A DNA stretch of 64,000 nt from Coturnix japonica (GCF_001577835.2 NC_029542.1:4571060-4635059), one strand, 5' to 3'. Shown: positions 39,284 through 61,693, numbered from the stretch's first letter. Numbers and translations are program-made. The notes: a model not told the origin generated them from the sequence alone.

Positions 39284-41287
39284 TACACAGCAGGACCTCT
39301 CCCCTTCTCACTCAGAGGCTCCAGAGCTGTCGGTGTCTGAGCACTGCAAACTGTGGTTTGACCCCGTGCCGCACCCGATACCGAGAGATGCGCTGAGAAC
39401 ACAAGCCCAGCCCCAGGGGGGGGAGGAGAAGCCCCGACCCTGCTCTGGAGCTGCATCCTGCATCTTCGTTGCTATTGTCTGCATGCTGAGGTACAGAAAT
39501 AACCGTGGTCTGCTTAGATCTGGTGCTGCAGGGCGGGGAGATGGCGCCTGGGCCCATGGAGGAGGGACAGGTTGAGGACACCCAGCGCTTGCAGGAGATC
39601 CCGGCCCAACAGGGCTGCAGTTGGCATCTACCGCTCTGCAGCGTGGGCTGCATGCAGAAGGCAGCGTGAGGGCCAGAGGGAAGCAATGCCAACAAAAGTG
39701 CAGGGCTGCTGTGGGCTGGCATTGTCCCAGAGCAGTGAGCAGAGCCTGGGCATTGCTTGCCCTGATGGGAAATGGCAGTTGCAGGAAGCAGGGACATTGC
39801 TGACGCATGGCATCCCCCTGCCCACTGAGTCCCACACCCTGCTCTGCTCCTGTGCCCCCCGTGCCCCATCAGTGCTGGGTAGGCAGTTTACTGGTTGTTG
39901 ACAACACCTTCCCAGACCCTCCTTATGGGCCAGATTAGGATCTGCAGGAAAGTGGACCCATTTTGCTCTCCCCAGCAGGGAGCAAATTGATTTTTGAGAG
40001 GCTTTTGCCTCTTGTAGCAATAATCCCTCAATCTCCCTTTCTCCCAGCAGTCATCTTTCCATGGCTTATCCCAGCTTTCTGCCGGGTCTCTGCTGGCCCC
40101 AGGAACTCTCTGCTGGTGCCCTGGGGCCATGGAGCTGCTGCGGGCTGGGCATCCGCAGGGTTCCTCCCTGCCCTTACTGCAGCTCATACAAGCTCCAGAC
40201 CTTTGCTCTGTGCCTGCTCTGGGGTTTCCATTCTGCTGGGGGAAAGGAAGGGACACAGCTCTGGGATAAATGTCAGGATACAACCTGATTGGACCCACCA
40301 ACACTGCAAGGGTCTGGGGGCTGGGAGGGCCCTCAGCTGCTTCTGCATCCCCAGGGATGTGGCTCCAGCTCTTGGCAGCAGCACGTGCCACCAGCTCTCC
40401 CCACAGCCCCACCTGGCTCTTTCTGTTCCCTCTTTCACCACCTGCTCTGGCTTCAGCTCAGCTCCTGCACAGGAAGCAGCCCCAGCATCACTGCAGGTGA
40501 CGGTGGCATTGCCCAGTGGAGTACTGGGCTCCTGCTGGGCACCAGGACCCTGCTTGGGCCCAGCAGCCCCCGGAGCATCCCCATCCCTCAGGGCTGGATC
40601 CCCACAGGGCACCGGATGGTCTGTGGGTCAGGTGGCATATGTAGGACACGCAGCCGCCAGCCCCCTCCCCCGTTCCCTCTGTGGGTGTCTGGGGATGTTT
40701 GGGAACAGTTTCAGGCTAAATCCTGCTCTTCTACACCACTGGGAATGACAGGCGACCCCTCAACCCGCGGGCCTTAATCTGCTGCTTGATTACAAACCAT
40801 CGCCAGCCACATCTGCTGCAAGAGAGCTGGCCGACACCGCTTAAATCCCTCCCTGCTGCAGCTGTGGGCACCGGGCGCTGGGTCACGCCTGGGGGGGCTG
40901 CGCCACGAGCCGCCAGCGCCGCTTCCCCCGAGCGCTGCCCCACACCGCGCTCAGCCCGTGCAGCGCGCACTGCCCTGCGCAGCGCTCCCCCCATATCGAT
41001 CTCTCCCCACGCGCCCCCGCTTTGGGACCGTGCGCTTTGGGTGCCACGCGGGACCGGAGCTGCCCCGTGGGGTCCGGCCAGGGATCGGGACGGGCGCCCC
41101 GGGGCCGCTGTGGGGCTGTGGGGCGGCAGGCGGGGTGCTGGGGGGGGCTCTGCGCTTTGCCCCAGCGCCGCCCGTCCCGGGGCCGCCCCGCCGCCACCGC
41201 CCCGTGGGCGGAGCCGCCGTTCCCGCTCCGCCGCGCGGCTGCAGCACCGGGAGCGGCGGCGCCGAGGGCGCTCGGTGCGCTCCAGCG
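39284..41287. other. CCR10-CNTNAP1 intergenic region
   Basis: About 2 kb between the divergent genes. 39300-40700 is moderately GC-rich without recognisable genes or repeats; 40850-41287 is CpG-rich and should hold the CNTNAP1 promoter. No TATA box was seen. Confidence 0.6.
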
Positions 41288-44200
41288 ATGGGCGTTCGCC
41301 GCCTGCTCGGGCTCCTGCTCGCCGCTTGCGCCGCTCTCCTCGGGCCCGGCCCCGGCTGCCTCGCACGTAAGTGGGGCCGCGGTCCCGGGAGCCGCCGNNN
41401 NNNNNNNCCCGGGCTCCCCCTCCCCTCGAGCCTCCCCCTCCATCCCCGTTCCCCACTTCTCCCGGGCATCCCCCGTCGCCCCGCTCCGCGCTTTTCCCAA
41501 GGTCACCCCCGGTTACGGGCTTCCCGGCGCCCCCCCGCCAGCGCCCCGCCCGGGGCCGCCCCGCCGCAGCCCCCGCGCCCGCTCAGGGCCCCGCCCGCAG
41601 CCTTCGGTGGCCCCGCAGCGGGACCCGGGGATGCGGGGATTCGCCCCCTGGGCTTCACATCCCGTCCCCCCCCGCCCCGCATCCCGAGCGTCCCGAGCCT
41701 CCGCCAGCACCACGGGCAGCGCCGCGAGGATGCGGCAGGGACGGCGGGGGCGGCCGAGGCCCAACGCCCGCAGCCGGGGGGGAGCGGGGCAGGAGGCGAT
41801 GGGGGCGATGGGGGCGATGGGGCACAGATGAGATGGGGGTGGAGCTGTGCGGGTGCTGGGCTCGGAGCGGCTGCGGTTGTCCCCGCGCGGATCAGCGGCT
41901 GCAGCCGACGCGCTGGGGCTCCAACGGGACGGCGCCCCGGGGTCGGCCCGGCCCGGCCCAGCCGCGCGGTGGGTTCGGGGATCCCGACCCCGGCAGGTCC
42001 TCTGCGGAGGAACCTGAAGATCTGCGCCCTTCTGCCCCGGCCCCACCCGGGGGCTCCGGACCGGCGGCTGCCCCGGGCCGGGGGGGGCGAGGCGGGGAGG
42101 GCGGGGGTTCTCCGGCTCCCACGGCACTGCGGACGCTGCGGTGCGGCGCCGATACCCGCAGAGGTGCGTCAGCTCTCGCCGCAGTGGGAACGCAGAGGAG
42201 GGCGCGGACCCCCGGCCGGGCACAATGAGAGGGGTCTGCAGACCCGTCCCCAAAAGAGGGGACAGCGGGAGGGGCCCACGGCAGCGCCGCCCCCGATTCT
42301 CAGCGCGGCGCGGCAACGCAGAAGCGCTGGGTCACGGTGCGGGACTCGGCGGCTGCGGGCAGCGCGGGGCCGCGTTCGTCGCCCCGCGGATCCGCCACCG
42401 CCCGTCCCCTCTCCTCCGTTACCCCCCGGACTCCCGTTACGCAGCGTGGGGAACCGCTCCCCCCCGTATCCACCTCCCGCGCGGCTGCCCGTGTGCGGTG
42501 CTGCGGGGGTTGGGACGCCGCACCCAGCTCCTCGCTCCCCGCAGGGCCGTGTTACGATGAGTTGGTTGGATCCCTCTACTCCTACTCCATCGGCGCCTCT
42601 TCCCGATACAACATCTTCTACTCGGCCAGCTTCGCCCGGCTGCACAGTGAGCACCCTCACCACGGGGACGGGAACAGCACGTGGGGACACCATCCACGGG
42701 GTGTAGGGGCTGTGGGGGGGTCCCCCTGAGACGTTTCCCCCCCAGCATCCCCCTGGTGTACAGGGAGCTCCCCCCGCGGGTACCAGGCTGGGAGTGACTG
42801 TGCTGGGGCTGCGGGGTCCCACTAAGCTCCCCCCTCCCTCCACTCCCATAGGCACCAGCGGGTGGTCTCCTGACCCCCGTGACAAGCAGCCTTGGCTGCA
42901 AATCGACCTGATGCAGAAGCACAGGATCAACGCAGTGGCCACACAGGGGACCTTCAACACATATGACTGGCTGACGCGCTACATTGTGCTCTATGGGGAT
43001 CACCCCTCCAGCTGGAAGCCCTTCTTCCAGCAAGGCAGCAACTGGGTAAGCACTGCCCATCTCCCTGCGGGGTGGGAGTCCCAGGGGTGCAGGGAGTTGT
43101 TGCTCCAGGCTGAGCTGTCCCTTTACCACCAGACTTTCTTTGGGAATGTGAATGAGAGCGGGGTGGTGCGGCATGACCTGCACTACCCCATCCTTGCCCG
43201 CTACGTTCGCATCATCCCAGTGGCCTGGAACCCACGAGGGAAGATCGGGCTGCGCCTGGGCCTCTATGGCTGCCCCTACCGTGAGTACCGGTTCCCACGT
43301 GGGCAGAGACTCAGCCCCATGGCTGCATGGCACCAGTCCAGCTTCTGTGCAGATGCCAGAGCCGCAGTCTGGCTCCGGCACACGCCAAAACTCTTTTCCA
43401 GTTCGAGCACTCTGCAATCATTAGAAATGATATAAACTTGCCTTGATGGATTTATATCATTAGAAATGATATAAACCTGTCCTTGTCGGGACAGTCAGAG
43501 CTGTGTGCTCCCCAGCATCGGGGTGCCCACTGCTGCATGGCAGTGATGTGTCTGTGCCTCACTACCAGGATCCCACGTGCTCTACTTCGATGGGGACGAT
43601 GCAATCTCCTACCGCTTCCGGGCCAAGAAGATCAGCACCATGGAAGATGATATCTCCTTCAACTTCAAGACAGTGGAGCAGGACGGTGTGCTGATGCATG
43701 GGGAGGGCTCGCAGGGCGACTACATCACGGTGGAGCTCAAGCAAGCCCAGCTCCTCCTGCACATCAGCTTAGGTGAGTCGGGGCTGGTGGGAACAACAGG
43801 TGGGGCTGAGGGGGGATACAGAGATACAGGGTGACTGTGCACCCTCCCCAGGCAGCAGTCCGCTGCACGCCACCGAGGGCCACACGACGGTGGCGGTGGG
43901 CAGCCTCCTGGATGACCAGCACTGGCACTCGCTGCACATCGAGCGCTACGGCCACCACGTCAACCTGACGCTGGATGGAGAAGTGAAGCGCTTCCGCTGC
44001 CATGGCACCTTTGACCACCTCGACCTTGAAACTGAGGTGGGTGTGCAGGCGGGGATCCGGCTCTGTGCTGCGTCACGTGAAGCTGAGCATCCCACTCTAC
44101 TGCCCAGATCTTCTTTGGAGGGGTGATTGACCAGGACAAGCAGCACCTCACCTACCGGCAAAACTTCCGTGGCTGTGTGGAGAACATCATCTTCAACGGG

Positions 44201-47200
44201 GTCAACATCGCTGACCTGGCCCGGCACCGGAGATCCAACATCCGCTTTGAGGTCTGGCTCCACAGCCCCCACCAGGCACAGGGGGTCCCATCCTCTCCCC
44301 TGGGGGTCCCTGTCACAGGGTGACCCCTTCCCTGGAGCCTTGTCCCTGCTGTGGGTGACCCCTTTCCCAGGGCCATGCTCCCCTTGCACTGGGGTGATGT
44401 GATGCTGGCAGCTGCTGCACTCAGTCCCGCATCGACTGCATGAGGTCACCTCTGGCCCGGGGCATCCATTCAACAGCACCAGGCAACAAAATCGAGTGGT
44501 GGCTACTGGGGCCATGGGGGGGGGGGGGGGGTGTCTCCCTGCAGTGGGAGCATCTCACCCCTCACCACTTCCCATGGTCACCCTCAGGGCAGCGTGGGCC
44601 ACTACTGCCAGGACCAGGTGAACACCCCCATCACCTTTGCTGGCATCAACAACTACGTGCAGGTTCCAGGCATCCCCCGCAGGAACCGTCTGGCTGTCAG
44701 CTTTCGCTTCCGCTCCTGGGATACAGCCGGGCTGCTGCTCTACACCAGCTTTGCTGACCGCCTGGGCTCACTGGAGATGGTGCTGAGTGAGGGCCAGGTC
44801 AACGTCTCCATTGCCCAGCCTGGCAAGAAGAAGCTGGAGTTTGCTGCAGGTGGGCTGGGGGCTGCCAAAGGGCCGGGGCCATTTCAATGTCCGTGCCCCC
44901 CCATGTGCTCACCTCTCTCCACACAGGACACCGCCTGAACGACGGCTTCTGGCACTCGGTGCAGCTGGTGGCACGAGAGGGCTCAGCCGTGGTCACCATT
45001 GATGATGACGATGGTGCTGAGTTTCGGGTGGCTCATCCCTTCCAGCTCCGCACCGGCAGCCAGTACTTCTTTGGAGGTGGGTGTGGGGTGGGCGCACAGT
45101 GGGGGCATACGGTGCCCAGGCCCTGCTAACGCCCTGCACCCCACAGGCTGCCCCAAGCCCGCATCACTTACTGGCTGCCGCTCCAACCAGACGGCGTTCC
45201 ACGGCTGCATGCAGATGCTCAGTGTGGACATGCAGCCCGTGGACTTGGAGATGCTGGTGCAGTATCGCCTGGGGAAGTACGCCGAAGTCTTCTTTAATGT
45301 CTGTGGCATAACAGACAGGTATGGCTTGGGCAGCGGGGGGGAGGTACAGGCAAGGCCGGGACTCACCTCTTGTGCCCCCAGGTGCACCCCCAACCTGTGC
45401 GAGCACGACAGCCGCTGCGTGCAGTCCTGGGACGACTTCATGTGCATCTGCGACCTGACGGGCTACAAGGGAGAGACCTGCCACAAATGTGAGCGTGGGA
45501 CAGGATGGCACCGTGGCTCTCCCCACTATCACAGTGCCATCTTCATGCCCCCTCATTCCCCTCTCCCAGCCCTTTACAAAGAGTCCTGTGATGCATATCG
45601 GGTCAGCGGGAAGACCTCAGGGAACTACACTATCGACCCGGATGGCAGCGGACCGCTGAAGCCCTTCACAGTGTACTGTGACATCCGAGGTGGGCACAGT
45701 GGGGTGGCGGGGAGGCATGGGGCTGCCCTCAGAGACCGGACCCCTGCACATGCCCAGATCTGGGGTGGGATGGAGGGGAACCTCCTAATGGCCCCACTCT
45801 GCAGAGGACCGAGCATGGACCATCATCCGGCACAACCGGCACTATGCCACACGGGTGACGGGCTCCAGTGTGGACCAGCCCTACCTGGGCGAAGTGGAGT
45901 ACTGGAACGCGTCCTGGGCCGAGGTCTCAGCACTGGCCAATGCCTCTGAGTACTGTGAACAGCGGATTGAGTTCCACTGCTACAGCTCTCGCCTGCTCAA
46001 CACCCCCTGTAAGCACCAGGAGGGAGCAGGGCAGTGCCACGGGGCTGTGTCGCAGGGCTGTGTTTTCAACCCAACCCTATACCTGCAGCTGGGCTGCCCT
46101 ACAGCTTCTGGATGGGCCGAAACAATGAGCGGCACTACTACTGGGGCGGCTCACGGCCGGGCATCCAGCGCTGTGCCTGTGGGCTGGAAAAGAACTGCGC
46201 TGATCCCGACTACTTCTGCAATTGCGATGCCAACCATGCACTGTGGTGAGCGCCAGGCAGAGGCATTGGGCACAGGGAGTGCACGGGTCGGGGGTCCAGG
46301 TGAAAACAGGAGCCCTGTTTGGCCCCTCTGATGCACGATCCATTTGCAGGAGGACGGACAAGGGTCTGCTGACCTTTGTGGACCACCTGCCCGTCACACA
46401 GGTGGTGGTGGGAGACACCAACCGCTCTGGATCCGAAGCACAGTTCCTGTTGGGGCCGCTGCGGTGCTACGGAGACCGTGAGTGACCAGAGCTGTGCTGG
46501 GGTCTGTGCTTACTTTGTGTCCGTGCCCACCACTCACCCTGTCCTGCTCTTCATAGGAAACACCTGGAACACCGTGTCCTTCAACAGAGGCGCAGCCCTG
46601 CTGTTCCCCACCTTCCAAGCCAACCACAGCCTCGACATCTCCTTCTATTTCAAGACCACGGCCCCATCTGGTGTCTTCCTGGAAAACCCCGGCACACAGA
46701 ACTACATCCGTGTGGAGCTTAACAGTACGGGTGGGGTGTGGGGCGCAGAGGACAGCAGGGTTCAGTGCTCTGACACTGTGTCCCCACAGCCACCAGGGAC
46801 GTGGTGTTTGCCTACGACATTGGAAACGGGCACGAGAACCTGACGGTTCGCTCAGCAGTGCCCTGGAATGATGACGAGTGGCACCAGGTGAAGGCGGAGC
46901 TCAACGTGAAGCTGGCCCGGCTGCGGGTGGACAGGCTGCCCTGGGTGGTGCGTCCAGCCCCTCCACAGAGCTTCGTCCGCCTGGAGTTCGACAGACCCCT
47001 CTATGTTGGTGAGAGCCCCCGCCGTGCCCTGCGGCCCCGTGTCCCTGCAGCCGCTCAGTCCTGGTCCCACCGCAGGTTCGGCGGAGCACAAAATGCGTCC
47101 GTTCCTGGGGTGTCTGCGGGCGCTGCGGATGAACGGCGTGACGCTCAACCTGGAGGGCAAAGCCAACGAGACTGAGGGTGTGCAGGTGAACTGCACCGGG

Positions 47201-48739
47201 CACTGCCAGGACCCACCGGTGCCCTGCCAGAACAGCGGGCTCTGTGTTGAGCGCTACAGCCACTACAGCTGCAACTGCAGCATCTCTGCCTTTGATGGGC
47301 CCTTCTGCAACTATGGTGAGCAGATCGGTGCTGTGGGCACAGCGGGGGGGACCCTCCATGGGAGAGGAGCTCCTGTCACCCTGTGGGTGTCCCACAGACA
47401 TCGGTGGGTACTTCGAGGAGGGTGCGTGGGTGCGGTACAACATCCTGCCCATGTCACTGTACGCTGCCCGCGAGTTTGCCAGCATAGTCAGCAGCCCCTG
47501 GCAGCCCCTGCCTGGCTACAACCTCACCAACGAGGAGGTCAGCTTCAGCTTCAGCACCACCTCGGCACCTGCTGTGCTGCTCTACGTCAGCTCCTTCGTG
47601 AAGGACTATATGGCTGTTCTCATCAAGGATGATGGTGAGGGCACAGGGGGCTCCTCCCTCCCTGTGCTGAGGACCAGCCCTACAGCCTTCACTCGCTCTG
47701 CCTGCAGGGAGCCTGCAGCTGCGCTACCAGCTGGGAACCAGCCCCTACGTCTTTGCCCTCACCACCAAGCCGGTGACGGATGGGAGACCCCACCACGTCA
47801 ACATCACCCGCTGGCACCGCACGCTGTACACGCAGGTGTGGGATCAGGACAACCCCAGCTGGTGGGAGGTGCAGAGAGATAGGGGAATGATGCTGAGTGC
47901 TTGCCCCCTAGGTGGATTATCTGCCTGTCATGGAGCAGCAGTTCTCCCTGTTTGTGGATAGCAAACTGGACTCACCCAAGAACCTGTACCTGGGGCGTGT
48001 GATGGGTGAGCTGGGTCCTGCTGCCAACACCGGCACCCCTCTGCCCAGCACTCAGTGGGGATAAGCTATTTCCTTTTGTGCCCCCACAGAGACCGGCGTG
48101 ATTGACCCCGAGATCCAGCGCTACAACACACCTGGATTCTCAGGCTGCCTCTCAGGGGTGAAGTTTAACAGCATTGTCCCCCTCAAAGCCATCTTCCGCC
48201 CCACCAGCATAGTGCGGCCCTACAGTGTGCAGGGGGAGGTGGTGGAGTCCAGCTGTGCCTCCATGCTGCCCCTCACCACCATCCTCATCCCACCTGAGAT
48301 GGACCCCTGGTACATGGGCACAGGTAGGGTCCCCCTAAAGCTGCTCACTGAGGTGATGCTCCAGCACAGACCCCGCAGCCTCATCACAAGTCCCACTTTA
48401 TCCCTGCAGAGTTCCCCCACGTGCATGATGATGGCTGGGTCGGGATCATCATCGGATGTAAGTGAGATGCCCGACTGGCCCCCCGAGCTGTGCCATGTAT
48501 TGTCCCCCCATCCTCTCCCCAGATCCCTCACTGTTCCCTTCCCCGCAGTCGTGACATTCCTGCTGCTGTTGCTTGGGGGCTTTCTGGTGCTGCTCTACTT
48601 CTACTACCACCGTTACAAGGGCTCCTACCACACCAATGAGCCCAAGGCCATCCAGGACTACAGCAGCGCCGTCAAACCGCTGTCGGTGCGCAAAGACCAG
48701 AACCTGCCCCAGATCCTGGAGGAGCCAAAAGGGGACTAG
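41288..48739 (+). CDS. CNTNAP1: Contactin-associated protein 1 (Caspr, paranodin)
   Basis: Single-pass neurexin-superfamily protein that, with contactin and neurofascin-155, forms the axo-glial septate junction beside nodes of Ranvier. Twenty-four phase-consistent exons, first 41288-41366, second 42545-42646, last 48549-48739; 1304 residues (human 1384). Domain order: signal peptide (1-25), discoidin F5/8C (to about 170), laminin-G 1 and 2, EGF-1 ([18 protein letters not shown]), fibrinogen-like ([20 protein letters not shown]), laminin-G 3, EGF-2 ([18 protein letters not shown]), laminin-G 4, a transmembrane helix near 1240 and a tail with the band-4.1-binding [13 protein letters not shown]. 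It lacks the mammalian PGY-repeat insert and most of the proline-rich tail. The exon 7 donor (GAG|gtctgg, 44252) is weak. Confidence 0.96.
41367..42544 (+). other. CNTNAP1 intron 1, extremely GC-rich
   Basis: Contains the N gap and a short GGGGGCGAT array (about 41797-41822). The open frames running through it on several strands look like by-products of GC content. Confidence 0.7.
41398..41407. other. Assembly gap (10 N) in CNTNAP1 intron 1
   Basis: Ten consecutive N 31 bp after exon 1, probably a gap of unknown true length in a very GC-rich stretch. Confidence 0.99.
43417..43476. repeat. AT-rich direct repeat and perfect palindrome in CNTNAP1 intron 4
   Basis: A 21-bp word (ATCATTAGAAATGATATAA plus AC) occurs at 43417-43437 and 43456-43476. 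Around the second copy, 43451-43475 forms a perfect inverted repeat: TTTATATCATT, 3-nt loop AGA, AATGATATAAA. It is an AT island inside GC-rich sequence. Confidence 0.9.
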
Positions 48740-49494
48740 TGGGGAGACCGTGGGGTGGAATGGGCTCGCAGCGCCCCGCGGCCACTGGTGCTGCCTGGAG
48801 CTGAGCGAGCATCGTGGGACCAAAGGGCCGCGCACACCTGAACTGCCAGCACTGCCGAGCTGCCCGCTCCCACCTGCGCCTGGAGTGCGGCCGCCGGCCC
48901 CCTCGGCCCCACTGTGGCCCCTCTGCCGCAGGCAGGCAGCTGCCCCTCGTTACCCTCCCATGGGGACCCCATGCCCGGCAGTCCCACACCCACCGTTGGA
49001 GTGCCCGGGCTGCCCCAGCCCCCCACGCTGAATTCCCTGCTGCTTTACTCGCTTCGCAAGAGCCACGAAGGAACCACGCAACGCTGCCGCGGCGCAGCCG
49101 GGTGCCCAGCAATACCTGCCCGTGCCGTGCATGATGCCACTGCACTTTGCTGAAATGCTGCTTTCATACAATCAGGTACGGATCCTTTCTACCATTTTTG
49201 TTGCTGGATATTCTACTACACTCTGATTTTTTTATTCTATCAGTTTGTATAAAAAACAAAACGGAACTTCACGCCAGGCGATATATCCCAAGTATTGTGG
49301 TCAGTGGTCTGTAGTTTGCTACTTCTGTCAGAAGTGCTCGTCCTGCATTACCGCCAGCCCAGGGAACTCTGTTCACGCGCTGTACTGTGGTCAGACAATG
49401 TTATAGAAACGCATTTATCTACCCAAAGGCCTGGCTCCGCTGGGCACCTTATTTTTAACAACCTGTTTTGTTGAATGAGATGTGAAGATACTCC

Positions 49495-49500
49495 AATAAA
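49495..49500 (+). terminator. CNTNAP1: CNTNAP1 polyadenylation signal (AATAAA)
   Basis: AATAAA about 755 bp after the stop codon; the 3'UTR (48740 to about 49515) changes from GC-rich to AT-rich after 49150. Confidence 0.88.
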
Positions 49501-49727
49501 GGCAGAATGATGGCGTTTGCCACCTCGCAGCTTTCTGTTGGCAGCCTGGGCACAGGGAAGAGCCGCCCCACCGCCCTGCTCTGCTCAGTGCCCCCAGGTC
49601 CCATCACACTCCACTCCTCCGGACCTGCCCACGGCTGAGGGGAGGATTCCTGCTGCCCCAGGTCAGTGGGCAGGAGATGCCTTGGGTAACAGAGAGCGGT
49701 GAGGCCCAAGGGGATGTTTGTTATCGC

Positions 49728-49733
49728 TTTATT
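49728..49733 (-). terminator. EZH1: EZH1 polyadenylation signal and 1.7-kb 3'UTR
   Basis: Minus-strand AATAAA about 1.75 kb after the EZH1 stop. The 3'UTR spans 51480 to about 49710. No gene, RNA or repeat was recognised inside it. The signal lies about 230 bp from that of CNTNAP1. Confidence 0.82.
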
Positions 49734-51480
49734 ATGACAAAGGCTAGAAGCCACGTTAAGTTTTAAAGTGCATTATAATTCACTGTCAACAAACCACAGA
49801 CACAAGCCTGGCATAGTGCAGATACGGCCAAGGTGGCAGAGGACACTGAGCGGACAGTGGGGCTGGGATGAGCTGGGGGACGGAAACAGGGGCAGAGGGC
49901 GAAGGAGTGGGACTGGGGTACAAGTGCTGCACAGACCCAAACCCCCAGGACAGGACTGAGAGCAGGCAGGGCAGGACCACACCTGTGCTGGGGAGGGCTC
50001 AGCTCCTGGCGCAGACCCAGGGTGCTCTCTGCACTGGGAGATGTGCTACTGGGATGGGGCCGTGCCCTGTGTGGAGCCTGGCACTTCCCAGAGCAGCAGG
50101 GCAATGGGTCCAATCCTGGGCAAACGCCGTCCTGCAGCACCGCTCCAGGCTGGCACACAAGTCCAGCAGTGTCCAGCATGTGGCACCAGGCCACCTGGTG
50201 GCATATGTCTCCTACAGGACAGCCCCATCCTTCAGGCCCAGCCCCCTGCTCAGGGCAGAGCCAGCCTGCCACCTTCCAGCCATCCCTCCAGCCAGGCAGC
50301 CACCCATTCTTCCAAGCTGCCCAGTCCCAGGCCTGAAGAAATGTCCCTGCAAAGGCGCTGCTGAAGGACAGCAGTGGTGTGGGAGGTCCGTGGTCCCTCA
50401 ACCTGAGAGCACCCTGGGCAGTGCATGGGGCCCAGCTGCCTGACTGAGAAGGCTCAATTTAAAGTGCTTTTTTCTTTCTCTTTTTGCATGGGGTGCTAAT
50501 GCCAAACCTCACTTTGTCAAGGAATATTTCCCCCCTTGTCCCCAAAGCCAAGGCCAGCACCAGAATGCCAGAAACATCCAGAGCTTCCCCTTTGTCAACA
50601 CACAGAGCAGGTACGAGTGCTGTGCTCTGCTCACACCTCACCACTGCAACACTCAAGCAATTCTGTGCAGATAGGCAAGAAATCACAACCTGCCATGAGA
50701 GCATGCTGCAGGCTGCCTCACGCTCCTGGGTGCATGCTTCCTGTGGGTTCCTCTTGTGCTTGCAGCAGCACTCCTGTAACACCATCTCTAACCAGCCCAG
50801 AGGCTTCCCTGCCCAAAGAGACTTTTGCATAGTGCTGCTCTTCCTGTCCCAAGGAGCCACATGCTGGTGGTCTCTTTTGTCCAGCCCAGCTGAGGCAGAG
50901 GGAAAACAGAGCCCCAGTGATAGTGGCTGTGGAGCCTAGCGACGTGCAGGAGTGTGGCCACATCTCTATGGCTTCCAATGCTGTCACTGCCCTAGCCAAT
51001 GCAACAAAACAGGCAGCAAAAGGTAGCACCAGAGACCAGAGCTTGTCCCAGACAGGGGCTGGAGGTGGATGCCAGCCCTGTCACCCTTCAGCCATGCCCT
51101 CCAGGTCTCAGTGCACTTCACTCACTCTTGTTCTTCTAGCAGTTGACAGAAAATGGAAAGAGACTGAGAACTGGCGACTGTCCCTCCTCCTGCAACACAG
51201 CTCTTCTTCAAGCCCCAGCTGCTTGGTCCCTCCAGCCCAGATTACCAGCAGTGCAAGGTGCTGGAACCTGCCCCATCCTGGGGCTGGGCAGAGCTGCTGT
51301 CCTGGTGGCAGCCACTCATGCTCCTGCCCTGAGTCTCTCTCCAGGTGTTTGGGTGGAAAGTAGCACTTGTGACACACACAACAAGGGGAACACGAGCAGC
51401 AGTCATGTCAGCGTGAAGCAAACATGGCATTGCTTACAAGGTGCAGCAGCAAAATGTGTGGGGATCGCCCAGCACACGGC

Positions 51481-60671
<9,191 letters not shown>

Positions 60672-60694
60672 TTTTCTATGAAAATACAGTAAGA

Positions 60695-60965
60695 ATAAAC
60701 TCACAGAACGATGAGTTAGAAGTGACCTTAAAGCCCCTCCAGCCTCATCCCCTGCCATGAGCTGGGTGCCCCCACCAGCTCAGGCTGCTCAAGGGCCCCA
60801 CCCAGCCTGGCCTTGGGCACCTACAGCTCTCTGGGCAGTAGTGCCAGGACCTCACCACCTCTGAGGAGTGAATTGCTTCCTCACATCTGACTTAAGCCTG
60901 CCCTCTATAGCTTATGGACAGTCCCCCTTGTCTTGTCGCTGTCCAAGCAGCTCTCCTTCCTGCTT
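60695..60965 (-). mobile_element. CR1 LINE 3' fragment in EZH1 intron 1
   Basis: The plus strand reads as a reverse-complemented CR1 3' end: GAAGTGACCTTAAAGCCCCT, CAGCTCAGGCTGCTCAAGG, CCTGGCCTTGGGCACCTACAG, CAGTAGTGCCAGGACCTCACC, then CCCCCTTGTCTTGTCGCTGT. About 270 bp, moderately diverged. It lies in the same orientation as EZH1, and its 3' end is about 20 bp from the acceptor of the exon carrying the usual start codon. Confidence 0.88.
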
Positions 60966-61693
60966 GTAATCTTTCGATTCACAGGGCGCTGGGAGGCCAA
61001 CATGTCAGGAGCAGTGTTACATCCAGCTCAGAATATCTCATTGCCAGGAGGCTGGGAAGGACATTGCGCAGGCTGTCAGCACAGGACAGCTCCTGGCTGG
61101 GAATACACAGTGCGACCTGATGGAGAAGTTGGAGCCGGGGGTTTGGGCATCGGGCATCGCCCTGTGAGCCCAAGGGACGCTTCAGCTCCCATCCAGGAGT
61201 CTGAGTCCCCGGCCCGGGCTGTACGTACCCAGCGGGCCGCTCCACTCCACCCACGGGGGTTCCCTGGGCCCCCATCACCGCAGCCTCCAGCCACGAGGGG
61301 ACACGGGGACCCCCGGTGGCTGCCGGGACGGTGACACTGCGGAGTGTCCGGGACAGGCCTCAGCCGCTGCCCCGCCCGGTGCCCGCTCCCAGGCCTCACC
61401 CAACCCCCGGGCGCTGCCCCGTCCATCGGGCCCGGCGCACCCCATACAACAGCCCACGGTCCCACGGGGCCCCACGGGGCCTCAGGGGACTTAGATCTGC
61501 CCCCTACGAGCAGCCGCCAGCCCCCACAGGGCACGGCACTACCACGGCACTACCACGGCACTACCACGGCACTACCGCCCCGCTCCATCCCCCACCCCCG
61601 CCGACCCCTCGCTCCCTCCCGGGCCCCTCCCGCCGTGCCGGGCCGCCCCCCGCCCCCCGCCGGACCCCAGGCCCCGCCCCGCCCCGCACTCAC

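Noticed and set aside
40958-42706. A 582-codon open frame across CNTNAP1 exons 1-2 and the N gap
   Set aside because: It runs through the gap and both introns in a frame different from the recognised protein; a by-product of composition.
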